In this document: positions 9,091 through 17,369 of the stretch, in pieces
How the letters are laid out: each line of letters opens with the position of its first letter
How positions within the stretch are numbered: the first letter of the stretch is position 1
From: Geothrix fermentans DSM 14018
Lineage (GTDB): Bacteria; Acidobacteriota; Holophagae; Holophagales; Holophagaceae
Reading direction: 5' to 3'
Length of the DNA: 64,000 nt
NCBI RefSeq assembly: GCF_000428885.1
Contig: NZ_AUAU01000005.1
Coordinates: forward strand, 124,001 to 188,000
Made by a program: the position numbers and the translations under genes
Notes under the pieces: model-generated
What the model was told of the DNA's origin: nothing
Seen by the model: the letters and a program-made list of their open reading frames with translations, nothing else
The model's database searches: none

Positions 9091-9811
9091 GGCCCAGCAG
9101 GTCCCGCACCGCCGATTCCGCAGCCTCGCGCAGGGCACCTGAATCCGCGAAGGCACTGGCTTCCAGGGGCTGGCCCATGGTGATGCGGTAGGCCCCTCCC
9201 CTCACGCGCCAGGCGCCCTTGGGCAGGATCTCCGGGCCGCCGTGGATGGCGAAGGGCACCAGGGGCACGCCCGCTTCGAAGGCCAGGGCGAAGGGGCCCT
9301 TCTTGAAGGGCAGGAGGCGCCCGTCGCGGCTGCGGGTGCCCTCGGGGAAGGCCACGATGGCCTGGCCCGCCCGGATGCGGGCCGTGGCCTCCGCCAGGCT
9401 CGCCCGGGCGGAGGCCCCATCGCGGCGGTCGATGAAGATGAAATCCGCCAGCCAGATCACCCAGCCCAGGAAGGGGATCCCTGCCAGCTCACGCTTGGCC
9501 ACGAAGACCGGGCGGCAGGGCAGTGTGGAGATCATCAGGGGCGGGTCGAAGAGCGAGGTGTGGTTGCCGATGAACACGGCCGGGCGCCGGCCTTCCCGCA
9601 GGTCGGCGGGCAGCGCCTCCCAGCCCTCCAGCTCGCGGCGGATGCCGAAGGCCCGGGCCGTGCCGCGGATGTAGCGGGGCGCCACGAGCCAGAAGGCCAG
9701 CGGTCCCCCCAGGAAGGGCGCCAGCAGGAAACAGAGGCAGACGGACAGGGCCAGCGCCAGGGCGCCGAGGATCCAGACCAGGAGGGGGCGGAGGAAGGGG
9801 CGGCCGGACAT
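9074..9811 (-). CDS. plsC: 1-acyl-sn-glycerol-3-phosphate acyltransferase
   Basis: 245 residues with two N-terminal hydrophobic segments, then the PlsC motifs: NHTSLFDPP (HX4D catalytic pair), FIFIDRRDG, and FPEGTRS. It converts lysophosphatidate to phosphatidate at the inner membrane. The start ATG lies two bases after the cyclophilin stop codon, so both are probably one transcript. The much longer open frame upstream is the shadow of other genes. Confidence 0.9.
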   Translation of the reverse strand: MSGRPFLRPLLVWILGALALALSVCLCFLLAPFLGGPLAFWLVAPRYIRGTARAFGIRRELEGWEALPADLREGRRPAVFIGNHTSLFDPPLMISTLPCRPVFVAKRELAGIPFLGWVIWLADFIFIDRRDGASARASLAEATARIRAGQAIVAFPEGTRSRDGRLLPFKKGPFALAFEAGVPLVPFAIHGGPEILPKGAWRVRGGAYRITMGQPLEASAFADSGALREAAESAVRDLLGLSSRS

Positions 9812-9813
9812 GC

Positions 9814-10452
9814 CTACTGCGGCGGGGGCAGCAGGATGGCGTCCTTGATGCGCACGGCGAACTGGGGCACGCCGGACTGGCCCTTGCGCCACTCGGTCCG
9901 CACCTTCTCGATCTTGTCCACCACGTCCATGCCCGCCACCACGCGCCCGAAGGCGCAGTAGCCGTAGCCCTCCTCGCTCATGTCGCGGTGGTCCAGGGCC
10001 TTGTTGTCCACGGTGTTGATGAAGAACTGGGCCGAGGCGCTGTGGGGGGAGCCCGTGCGGGCCATGGCGATGGTGCCGCGGGTGTTCTTCAGGCCTCCCC
10101 GGAAGGTGTCGGGCGCCTCGTTGACGATGGGGGGCCGCGACGGCTTCTCGTCCAGGTTCTCCAGCAGGCCGCCGCCCTGGATCATGAAGCCCTCGATGAC
10201 CCGGTGGAAGATGGTGCCCTTGTAGTGGCCGTCCTTCACGTACTGGAGGAAGTTCTCCACGGTCTTCGGCGCCAGCGCCGGCTCCAGTTCCACCACGATG
10301 GGCCCGTAGCTGGTGAGGATCTGCACCCGGGGCTTGGCCACGGGCGCGGGCGTGGCAGCGGGGGCGGGCGCCTGGGGGGCGGCCGGCGCCGGCGCGGGGG
10401 CCTGGGCGGACAGGGCCGCGGCGAGCGACAGGCAGAGCAGCAGACGGGACAC
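9814..10452 (-). CDS. Exported cyclophilin-type peptidyl-prolyl isomerase
   Basis: 212 residues. Start GTG at 10452 behind AGGAG, a short signal peptide, an Ala/Pro-rich linker, then a cyclophilin domain (TSYGPIVVELEPALAPKTVENFLQYV, FHRVIEGFMIQGG, SAQFFINTVDN). It is expected to catalyse prolyl isomerisation of periplasmic proteins. The Trp for cyclosporin binding is not evident, as in most bacterial cyclophilins. Forms a two-gene unit with plsC and is divergent from the prepilin peptidase gene. Confidence 0.92.
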   Translation of the reverse strand: MSRLLLCLSLAAALSAQAPAPAPAAPQAPAPAATPAPVAKPRVQILTSYGPIVVELEPALAPKTVENFLQYVKDGHYKGTIFHRVIEGFMIQGGGLLENLDEKPSRPPIVNEAPDTFRGGLKNTRGTIAMARTGSPHSASAQFFINTVDNKALDHRDMSEEGYGYCAFGRVVAGMDVVDKIEKVRTEWRKGQSGVPQFAVRIKDAILLPPPQ

Positions 10453-10519
10453 GGGGACTCCTGGGCGTTCCCCTCCATTCTGCCGCGAACCGGGGAGAAG
10501 TCCCCGGTATCGTTGTCCC

Positions 10520-11434
10520 ATGCCCTTCCTGGACCTCCCGCCCTGGATCCTGAGCCTGTTCCTGGCCCCCTTCGGCCTGATGCTGGGCTCCTTCTGCAAC
10601 GTGCTCATCCACCGGCTGCCCCAGGAGGCGCCGGAGGACCGCAACGTGGTGACGAAGGCCAGCCACTGCCCCTCCTGCAAGGCGAAGATCAAGCCCTGGC
10701 ATAACGTGCCCCTCTTCGGCTGGCTCTGGCTGCGGGGGAAGTGCGCGGCCTGCGGCTGGCGCATCCCCGTCCGCTACCCCCTGGTGGAGCTGCTGGGGGG
10801 GCTCATCCTGGGCAGTGCCCACTGGGTCTTCCCCTTCGGCACGCTCATCTGGCTCAAGGCCGTGATCTGCGCCTACGCGCTGCTGGTGCTGTTCTTCACG
10901 GACTTCACCGAGATGATCCTGCCGGACGTACTCCAGTTCCCGTTGATGGCCCTCGGCGTGCTGTTCGCCCTGCCCCAGCTGGCTCGGCCCGAGACCCTCA
11001 TGAAGGCCTGGGGGAGCGGGGACACGCTCATCCAGGCCCTGGCCTTCCACAACGGCCTCCAGCCTGCCCCGGCCTACCACGGCTTCGAGCCCACGGTCAC
11101 CTGGCAGGCCAGCCTCCTGGGCCTGGCCATCGGCTACGGCGCGCCGGCCTTGCTGAACCTGATCTACAAGGCCATCCGCAAGACCGACGGCCTGGGCATG
11201 GGTGACTTCAAGATGCTGGCCTGGCTGGGCGCCTTCTGGGGATGGGGTCCCATGCTGGGGATCCTCTTCCTGGGCGCGGGCCTGGGCGCCGCCGTGGGCG
11301 TGCCCCTCATGCTCTTCCGCCGCTCCGGCGGCCAGACCATGCTGCCCTTCGGCTGCTTCCTGGCCCTGGCCACGCCCGTGGTGGTGTTCTTCGGGCGGGC
11401 GCTGTGGCTGGGGTACCTGGGGGTGGTGGGCTGA
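10520..11434 (+). CDS. pilD: Type IV prepilin peptidase/methyltransferase
   Basis: 304 residues, polytopic inner-membrane A24 aspartic peptidase. The N-terminal methylase half has the zinc-type CPSC...CAAC motifs. The peptidase half carries FFTDFTEMILPD (first catalytic Asp) and GMGDFKM (second). It cleaves and N-methylates type IV prepilins or type II secretion pseudopilins. The start ATG has no clear ribosome site. A 40-residue insert between the two catalytic regions (around residues 155-195) is longer than in E. coli homologs. No pilin genes in the window. Confidence 0.93.
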   Translation: MPFLDLPPWILSLFLAPFGLMLGSFCNVLIHRLPQEAPEDRNVVTKASHCPSCKAKIKPWHNVPLFGWLWLRGKCAACGWRIPVRYPLVELLGGLILGSAHWVFPFGTLIWLKAVICAYALLVLFFTDFTEMILPDVLQFPLMALGVLFALPQLARPETLMKAWGSGDTLIQALAFHNGLQPAPAYHGFEPTVTWQASLLGLAIGYGAPALLNLIYKAIRKTDGLGMGDFKMLAWLGAFWGWGPMLGILFLGAGLGAAVGVPLMLFRRSGGQTMLPFGCFLALATPVVVFFGRALWLGYLGVVG

Positions 11435-11470
11435 CCGGCAGATCCCGCCACGCCCCAGGCGCCCGAGGAA

Positions 11471-12898
11471 TCACAGGGGATCGGCGACCATGGGCCGGAT
11501 GGCCTTCTTGGCCTTCAGTTTCGCGTAGGCATCCTTGATGTCGGCCAGCCGGCGGTCGATGTCCGCCCTGGACAACCACTGGCCCTGCGTCATCACTCCG
11601 GAGATCTTCCGGGTGTTCGAGATGGCGTCGAGGGGATTCCCATCAAGCAGCACCACATTGGCGGCCTTTCCAGGTTCGAGGGTGCCCGCCAGGGCGCGTT
11701 CTCCCAGGAAGTCGTGGGCGTTGGTGGTGGACACCCGGAGCGCTTCATAGGGGCTCAACCCCGCCACCACCAGCTCCGCCAGCTCGTCGTGCAACGCGAA
11801 GCCCGGGAGGGTGGAGGGGATGGGCGCGTCGGTCCCGGCCAGCAGCTTGCCGCCGCGCCGGTGGAACTCGCGGACGAAGGGCTTGAGGAACGATTCATAG
11901 CCCTCGCTCAGATGGTCGCGGTGCTTCTTCGGGATTGGCTTGTACAAGTTCAGGTACACGTAGTTCCAGATGCCCAGCCCCATGGGGTGGAGGAACTCGG
12001 TCCCCGGCTTCGAGAATTCGCGGACCGGATCCTGGATGACGGCGTTGATGTTCTTGTTGGTGATCAGGGCCGACGTGACGTAGGTAGGGCTCGCAGCAAG
12101 CAGCGAGGCGTAGTGTCGGATGCTCTCCGGGTTGTTCTCCTTCGCGGCCTTCATGATCTCTTCGGCATGGGCGATCATGCCTTGTCCAGAGGCGACGGCA
12201 TGCTCGACGGAAACGGCAAAAGGGATGTGCCCATCCACGGGCATCCCCAGCTTCTTTCCGGCCCGCATGATCGCGTCGTAGGAGGGCAGGTCCAGGAATG
12301 AGTACACCTTGATCCGGTCGTACCCCTGCCGGTGCGCCTCAATCACAGCGTCCTCCGCCTCGGCGGGGTTGTGGATCCACACGCCGAGCGGCGGAGGCCA
12401 GGCCTTGCCCGCCCCATCGATCATCCGCGACAGGACCATCCTGGGTCCGGGCAGCTCCTGCTTGCGGATCTTCTCGCGCAGGGCGAGGTGCTCGGGGAAG
12501 GCGAACAGCACGTCAATGGTGGTGATGCCGTTGGCGACGTACAGGAACAGGATGTCCCTGAAATCGATCTCCTCGCTCGTGAACTTCTTCTCCTTCGGGA
12601 ACATGAGGTTCCACGCATCGCCTTCCAGATGCACGTGCATGTCGGACAAGGCGGGGATCAGGTACTTGTCTCTGCCGTCGATCCTGATCGCATGCTTGGG
12701 CGCCTTGATCGTGGATGACGCGCCCATTTGTTCGATCTTGTCGTTCCTGACGACCACGCTGTAGTCGGCAAGCACCACATTCCTGGTCATGGGAACGACG
12801 TTCACATGCTCGAACACGAAGGCTTTGCCGCTTTGCGAGCGCAGCGTGAAGGCCATGGCGAGAATCAAGGCGGACGCCTTGAGGGCGCGGGGGGTCAT
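11471..12898 (-). CDS. Exported amidohydrolase family protein
   Basis: 475 residues with a signal peptide and an imidazolonepropionase/dihydroorotase-like metal-dependent hydrolase fold. DMHVHLEGD supplies the HxH metal ligands, GHIPF and AHAEE give later histidines, and GTDAP the catalytic Asp. Start ATG at 12898 with AGGAG six bases upstream. Codon use looks more A/T-tolerant than in neighbouring genes (many AAG/AAT, ATC and TTC runs, lower GC by eye), hinting at later acquisition. Substrate unknown. It sits convergent to pilD with a 36-base gap. Confidence 0.85.
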   Translation of the reverse strand: MTPRALKASALILAMAFTLRSQSGKAFVFEHVNVVPMTRNVVLADYSVVVRNDKIEQMGASSTIKAPKHAIRIDGRDKYLIPALSDMHVHLEGDAWNLMFPKEKKFTSEEIDFRDILFLYVANGITTIDVLFAFPEHLALREKIRKQELPGPRMVLSRMIDGAGKAWPPPLGVWIHNPAEAEDAVIEAHRQGYDRIKVYSFLDLPSYDAIMRAGKKLGMPVDGHIPFAVSVEHAVASGQGMIAHAEEIMKAAKENNPESIRHYASLLAASPTYVTSALITNKNINAVIQDPVREFSKPGTEFLHPMGLGIWNYVYLNLYKPIPKKHRDHLSEGYESFLKPFVREFHRRGGKLLAGTDAPIPSTLPGFALHDELAELVVAGLSPYEALRVSTTNAHDFLGERALAGTLEPGKAANVVLLDGNPLDAISNTRKISGVMTQGQWLSRADIDRRLADIKDAYAKLKAKKAIRPMVADPL

Positions 12899-13013
12899 GA
12901 AGGCTCCTGGGGGATGGGCGGACCGGAGAGGTGTGGCGAAGGTTGAGGAGCCGGCAGACCCTGGCCGAAGCGGCCGCGCGGCCTCCTCTTCCGAAAGCCC
13001 ACCCATGCGCCCC

Positions 13014-13023
13014 GGGGGGGGGG
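13014..13023. repeat. Ten-base homopolymeric G tract
   Basis: A run of ten G residues about 115 bases upstream of the amidohydrolase start, in the otherwise gene-free stretch 12899-13151. Such tracts can slip in replication. No coding frame obviously depends on it. Confidence 0.9.
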
Positions 13024-13151
13024 AAGACGCCTGATGAATGCTGGATGAGAGGGTTTCGTTGGAGAAGCCGGTATGGGTTAGCCGGGGGCCTGCGCCTCGG
13101 ATGAGAGCCCCCACCTGCGATTCACTCCGGCCGGGCCCAGGGCCGGGACCG

Positions 13152-13556
13152 TCAGGCCCCCTGGCTCAGCTCCATCAGCACCCCGCCGGTCTCCGCCGGA
13201 TGGATGAAGGCCACGCGGCAGCCGTGGGCGCCGTTCCTCGGGGCCTGGTCGATCATGCGCACCCCCTTGGCCAGGAGCTGGGCCACGGCGGCGTCGATGT
13301 CGTCCACCTCGAAGCAGACGTGGTGGATGCCCGGGCCGCGCTTGGCCAGGAACTTCCCGATGGGGCCCTCGGGATCCGTGCTCTCCAGGAACTCCAGGGT
13401 GCTCTCGCCCACGGTGAAGAAGGCCGTCGTCACCTTCTGCTCGGGCACCGCCTCGGTGTGGTCGGCCGTCATGCCGAAGAGCCGCGCCATGCGGGCCATG
13501 GCCTCGTCCAGGCCCGGTGTGGCGATGCCCAGGTGGTTGATGCGCAGCAGCTTCAT
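13152..13556 (-). CDS. mce: Methylmalonyl-CoA epimerase
   Basis: 134 residues of vicinal-oxygen-chelate fold. Metal ligands are recognisable in INHLGIA (His), GIHHVCFEVDD (His) and GGVLMEL (Glu). It interconverts (R)- and (S)-methylmalonyl-CoA in propionyl-CoA or branched-chain metabolism. Length and motif spacing match the family closely. GGGAGG precedes the ATG. The mutase and propionyl-CoA carboxylase genes are not in the window. Confidence 0.92.
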   Translation of the reverse strand: MKLLRINHLGIATPGLDEAMARMARLFGMTADHTEAVPEQKVTTAFFTVGESTLEFLESTDPEGPIGKFLAKRGPGIHHVCFEVDDIDAAVAQLLAKGVRMIDQAPRNGAHGCRVAFIHPAETGGVLMELSQGA

Positions 13557-13601
13557 GGGGCCTCCCGCCCCAGTGTACGGGACCGGGAGGAAAGCTGGGG
13601 C

Positions 13602-13844
13602 TCAGTGCTGGCAGGCCGGGGCCATGCCGAGGGTCACGGTGCCGTCTGCGACCTGCACCTTGCCCTTGCTGCCCAGGAAGGCGATGACGCCATCGAAATC
13701 GAACTGGTCGCCGTGGCAGTTGCAGTAGACGGCGGAACCGCCGTGGGCGGCCGCGGAGGCTGCGCGCAGCTCCTCTAGGCGGCAGCTCCCGCCCTTCTCC
13801 ACCAGCAGGGACAGCAGGTCGTGGCCGTAGAGGGGTTCGGACAT
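13602..13844 (-). CDS. YecH-like small metal-binding protein (DUF2492)
   Basis: 80 residues. The pattern YGHDLLSLL near the start, a central Cys-rich YCNCHGDQFDFDGVIAFLGSKGK, and a terminal CQH follow the YecH/DUF2492 family (start GHEVL..., Cys-containing centre, LxxFLxxKGK, terminal C-x-H). Cysteines and histidines suggest metal binding; no reaction is known. I chose the ATG at 13844 behind TGGAGC over the longer frame. It lies between mce and holB on the same strand. Confidence 0.7.
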   Translation of the reverse strand: MSEPLYGHDLLSLLVEKGGSCRLEELRAASAAAHGGSAVYCNCHGDQFDFDGVIAFLGSKGKVQVADGTVTLGMAPACQH

Positions 13845-13856
13845 GGCGGGCTCCAG

Positions 13857-13878
13857 TTCAGGAGTCGAGGCTCCTGAA
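13857..13878 (-). terminator. Intercistronic hairpin after holB
   Basis: An 8-bp perfect stem (TTCAGGAG/CTCCTGAA) with a 6-base loop between the holB stop and the YecH-like start. It has no U-run, so it is either a weak terminator or an mRNA-processing hairpin. Confidence 0.35.
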
Positions 13879-13909
13879 TCCAGTGTACCGGCACCGGCGG
13901 TGACGGGGG

Positions 13910-14917
13910 TCACTGGAGCGCCAGCCCCACCTCCCGCAGCAGGGGCTCGGGGCTGAGGTTCCGGGGCAGGTGGCGCAGGGAGTCCAGGGCGGCCTCCTGG
14001 GGCGGCCGGAGATCCCGGCCCTGGGCCGCCAGGGATTCCAGGACCTCGCGCCAGGGTTCCAGCGCCGGCGCCTCGCCGGTCCGGATCCGGGCCAGGTCCG
14101 CCAGCAGGCGCAGGAGCAGCTCCAGGGGCTGGCGCAGCTGCTCGCCCTGGGCCAGAGGGGAGTCCTTCTCGGGCAGGAGCGCGCCGCCCGCCTCGCTGAA
14201 GGGGCGGCCCCCCAGGAGGTCCAGCCAGGCCTCCACCTGGGCCTCGGCCCGGCGGAAGGCGGCCTCATCCAGGTAGCGGAGGGTGCCCTCCCCCAGGGCA
14301 GTCCAGCGGGGCCGGTCGGCCTCCGCCCAGCCGTTCCGCGAGGCCACGGCCCAGGCCTCCTCGGGGCCCAGGGGTGCGAAGGGGATGCGCTCGCAGCGGC
14401 TGCGGATGGTCTGGAGCAGGGCCTCGGGGCGGTGGGTCACGAGGATGAAGTGCGTGTCCGCCGGCGGCTCCTCCAGGGTCTTGAGCAGGATGTTGCCGCT
14501 GGCCTCGTTGAGCCGGTGGGCCTCTTCCACCAGGATCCAGCGGTGGCAGCCCACGGGCGGGGCCAGGGAGGCCCACTCGATGACCCCCCGGCTGAACCGG
14601 GGCTGGTGGTCCGAATCGAGGCCCTCGCGGATCTGGTCGATGCGGATGACGCCGGCCTTGCCTTCGGGGACGATGCGCAGCAGGTTGGGCAGCTCGAAGG
14701 GCAGGTCGTCGCCCATCACCATGCGGCAGCCCTCGCACTGGCCGCAGGCGTTGCGGCGGAAGCAGAGTTCGCGGCGGGCCAGCTCCAGGGCCACGCGGCG
14801 CTTGCCGATGCCCTCGGGCCCGGCGAAGAGCAGGGTCCCGCGGATCCGCCCCGTCTGGAGGCGGTCCAGCAGGCGCTGGCGGATGGCCTGGTGGCCGGCG
14901 AGTTCGGCGGCGAACAT
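13910..14917 (-). CDS. holB: DNA polymerase III subunit delta'
   Basis: 335 residues of clamp-loader AAA+ fold. P-loop GPEGIGKRR, a zinc module CFRRNACGQCEGC, a sensor/Walker B segment WILVEEAHRLNEASGNILLKTLEEPP, and the SRC motif in TIRSRCERI. It works in the replisome to load the sliding clamp. The start ATG overlaps the tmk stop (ATGA), the conserved tmk-holB arrangement. Confidence 0.93.
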   Translation of the reverse strand: MFAAELAGHQAIRQRLLDRLQTGRIRGTLLFAGPEGIGKRRVALELARRELCFRRNACGQCEGCRMVMGDDLPFELPNLLRIVPEGKAGVIRIDQIREGLDSDHQPRFSRGVIEWASLAPPVGCHRWILVEEAHRLNEASGNILLKTLEEPPADTHFILVTHRPEALLQTIRSRCERIPFAPLGPEEAWAVASRNGWAEADRPRWTALGEGTLRYLDEAAFRRAEAQVEAWLDLLGGRPFSEAGGALLPEKDSPLAQGEQLRQPLELLLRLLADLARIRTGEAPALEPWREVLESLAAQGRDLRPPQEAALDSLRHLPRNLSPEPLLREVGLALQ

Positions 14918-15582
14918 CAGTCCACCCGGAATCCGGCGCTGCGCAGGAGCGGCGCCACCCGGGCCCAGATGGCCGCCTCCACCTGGTCCACGGGATCCCG
15001 CGCCGGCACCACGGCCACCCGGGCGGGATGGGCCTGGGCGATGACGAGGAAGCGGTTCCGCACCTTGCGGTGGAACTCCAGGGCCGCCTCGTCGAAGCGC
15101 GTCTCCGCGAACTCGGCGCCCAGGGCCAGGTTGCGCACCTCCACGCGCTGCAGCGACACCTCGGGATCCATGTCCAGCAGCACCGTGAGGTTCGGCCGCA
15201 GGCCCCGCAGCACCACCTCGCTGAGGCGGTCCAGGTTGGCCTCGGACACGCCACTGGCGCCCTGGTAGGCCCGGCTGGAGTCCTCGAACCGATCCACCAG
15301 CACCACCTTGCCGGCGGCCAATGAAGGCCGGATCACGGCCTCCAGGTGCTGGGCCCGGTCCGCGTAGAACAGCAGCAGCTCCGCGTCCGCGCACCAGGCC
15401 TCGCCGCTGGCGTGGCGCTCCAGCAGCAGGCGCCGCAGCTCCCGGCCCAGGGCCGTGCCCCCAGGCTCCTTGGAGACCACCACGGGGAGGTCCAGGTGCC
15501 GCAACCGTTCCGAGAGCCGCAGAAGCTGGGTGGACTTCCCCGAGCCCTCCACGCCTTCGATGGTGATGAACACGCCCCGCAC
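14917..15582 (-). CDS. tmk: Thymidylate kinase
   Basis: 221 residues. P-loop EGVEGSGKST, the DRFEDSSRAYQG (DRx/lid region), and KEPGG typical of dTMP kinase; phosphorylates dTMP to dTDP. GTG start at 15582 with GGAGG five bases upstream. First gene of tmk-holB. Divergent from the zinc-finger/GYF-like gene, 96 bases apart. Confidence 0.95.
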   Translation of the reverse strand: MRGVFITIEGVEGSGKSTQLLRLSERLRHLDLPVVVSKEPGGTALGRELRRLLLERHASGEAWCADAELLLFYADRAQHLEAVIRPSLAAGKVVLVDRFEDSSRAYQGASGVSEANLDRLSEVVLRGLRPNLTVLLDMDPEVSLQRVEVRNLALGAEFAETRFDEAALEFHRKVRNRFLVIAQAHPARVAVVPARDPVDQVEAAIWARVAPLLRSAGFRVD

Positions 15583-15678
15583 CGGACCTCCGTCCGATGA
15601 GGATACCCGGTGGCCGGCCCCGCGGTTTGGACGCCCCGCGCCGCGGTGCTATCCTGCTTGAAACTCCAGGAGTTCCAG

Positions 15679-16863
15679 GTGGCCGAAGCGCTCCATTGCC
15701 CCAGCTGCTCCACCCGCTACCGCCTGCATCCCGGGCGGATGAAGCCCTCCCATCGCCGGGCCCGTTGCTTCTCCTGCGGTGAGGTCTTCCCCCTGGGCGC
15801 GCCTGTGGCGTCCGAATCGCTGCCCGAATCGCTGCCCGAATCGCTGATCGCCCCGGCGGCGCTTGAAAGGCTGATCGCGGCGGCGGCGCCCGAGGCGGCC
15901 CCGGCTCCCGAGCAGCCGGCGGCCACGGCCCAGTTCGACTTGGCCGATGTGGCGGCGGCCCTGGAGCCGATCCCCCCTGCCCCTCCGTCCCTGACCCTGG
16001 GCGACCTGGAGGTCACGGACGCGGAGATCCTCGAGCGGACCCTGTCCGGCGTCGCGGGCACCTCGGACCTCCCCCCCATGCCTCCCGCGGAGGCGGCCCC
16101 GGCTCCCGCGGCTCCGCCCGTGGAGGTCGCCCCGCCTCCGCCCGCCGCACCAGCGCCTGCGCCGGCGCCCGTGGTCCCCGAGGCCGGAGAGGACACCCTC
16201 ACCGGCGGCGGCACCTACAGCTCCGCCAAGGACGCCATCAGCAAGCTCTTCGCGGGCCTCCCGGACCTGCCCCCGGCGCCGAAGGCCCCGAGGGAGCCCC
16301 GCTCCATGGACATGGAAGCCACCCTCTCGGCCCTGGAGGCCACCCTGGGCAAGGGCGCCACGCCCCCGCACCTGCCCGCCCCGCCGGAGGGCGACGAGCC
16401 CACCTCCGCGGGCCGGCCTCCGGAGGAGGACCTCCACGCGCCCTCCACCGCCACCATGCGGCTGTCCCAGGAGGACCTCCGGGCCGCCCTGCGGGTCGGC
16501 GCACCGTCGGAACCCACGGAAGTGCTGCGGGCCACGGACCTGTCCGCCCCCCTGCCGGAACCGGCCGCCACGGAGGATCCCGGCGCGGAGCGGCTGCGCC
16601 TGAAGATCGGGGAGGAGATCTACCCCAGCCTCACCATGGCGCAGCTGACGACCTGGATCGAGGAGGGCCGCATCCTGGAGCACCATCTGGTGGCCCGGCA
16701 GCACAGCGAGAACTGGCTGGAGGCCCACAAGGTCCCCGGCCTCCGTCCGGCCTTCGAGCGCCTGCGCCGCGAGCGCAGCGGCGCGACGCCGGCCTTCGAC
16801 TCCCCCGCCCTGGAGATGGCCCCCAAGAAGGGTCTCTTCGGCGGCCTCTTCGGCAAGAACTGA
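15679..16863 (+). CDS. MJ0042 zinc-finger and GYF-like domain protein
   Basis: 394 residues. The N-terminus is an MJ0042-type zinc ribbon (CPSCSTRYRLHPGRM...ARCFSCG, residues about 7-34). A long Ala/Pro/Glu-rich low-complexity linker follows, then a C-terminal GYF_2-like segment (about 295-355, with LRLKIGEEIYPSLTMAQLTTWIEEGRI cut short here). GTG start at 15679 with AGGAG six bases upstream; upstream extension is unsupported. Related proteins occur in Deltaproteobacteria and Acidobacteria as cytoplasmic adaptors, function unknown. Linker contains a small tandem of SESLPESLPESL. Confidence 0.75.
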   Translation: MAEALHCPSCSTRYRLHPGRMKPSHRRARCFSCGEVFPLGAPVASESLPESLPESLIAPAALERLIAAAAPEAAPAPEQPAATAQFDLADVAAALEPIPPAPPSLTLGDLEVTDAEILERTLSGVAGTSDLPPMPPAEAAPAPAAPPVEVAPPPPAAPAPAPAPVVPEAGEDTLTGGGTYSSAKDAISKLFAGLPDLPPAPKAPREPRSMDMEATLSALEATLGKGATPPHLPAPPEGDEPTSAGRPPEEDLHAPSTATMRLSQEDLRAALRVGAPSEPTEVLRATDLSAPLPEPAATEDPGAERLRLKIGEEIYPSLTMAQLTTWIEEGRILEHHLVARQHSENWLEAHKVPGLRPAFERLRRERSGATPAFDSPALEMAPKKGLFGGLFGKN

Positions 16864-16864
16864 C

Positions 16865-17347
16865 ATGCAGACCCTCGCCCTCACCGCCCTCCTCTGCCTG
16901 GCCCAGGCGCCTGTGCCTGCCTCCGCCCCGGCCCCAGCTCCGGCCGCCGTGGCGGACACCTCCCTGTCCTACTTCTCCGAGAGCTTCGCCTTCGCCTGGG
17001 ATCGCGTGATCCCCCTGTCCGTGAACGTGGACGGCCTCAAGGTCACCAGCATCTTCTTCAACCGGCGCGTGATGCAGCCTGGCTTCTTCAACATCATGAA
17101 GGGGGCCGAGTTCGGCACGCGGGCCCAGGTGGAGGTCACGAACACCGCCAAGTATCCCCGCATCCCCGGCTTCGCTGTGGCCGTGCTGGACAAGGACGGC
17201 AAGCTCCTGGGTGTGGCCTCGGGCGGCACCAAGGTCGGCACGGTCAAGCCCGGCGAAACCGAGACCTTCGACCTGAACTTCACCCAGGTCAAGGAGCGCC
17301 TGCCCAAGGGCGAGCGCTTCCTGCTGGCCATCGAGCTGCGGAACTAG
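16865..17347 (+). CDS. Hypothetical exported protein with FxLYD-like fold
   Basis: 160 residues. A signal peptide (to about residue 28) precedes a single beta-rich domain with NTAKYPRIPGFAVAVLDKDGKLLG and GTVKPGETETFDLNF. This resembles FxLYD/DUF3426-like domains that often accompany MJ0042 zinc-ribbon proteins. The start follows the upstream stop by one base, so the two genes are very likely one operon. Function unknown. Confidence 0.65.
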   Translation: MQTLALTALLCLAQAPVPASAPAPAPAAVADTSLSYFSESFAFAWDRVIPLSVNVDGLKVTSIFFNRRVMQPGFFNIMKGAEFGTRAQVEVTNTAKYPRIPGFAVAVLDKDGKLLGVASGGTKVGTVKPGETETFDLNFTQVKERLPKGERFLLAIELRN

Positions 17348-17369
17348 GGCCCCGGCTCCGGGCCAGCGT

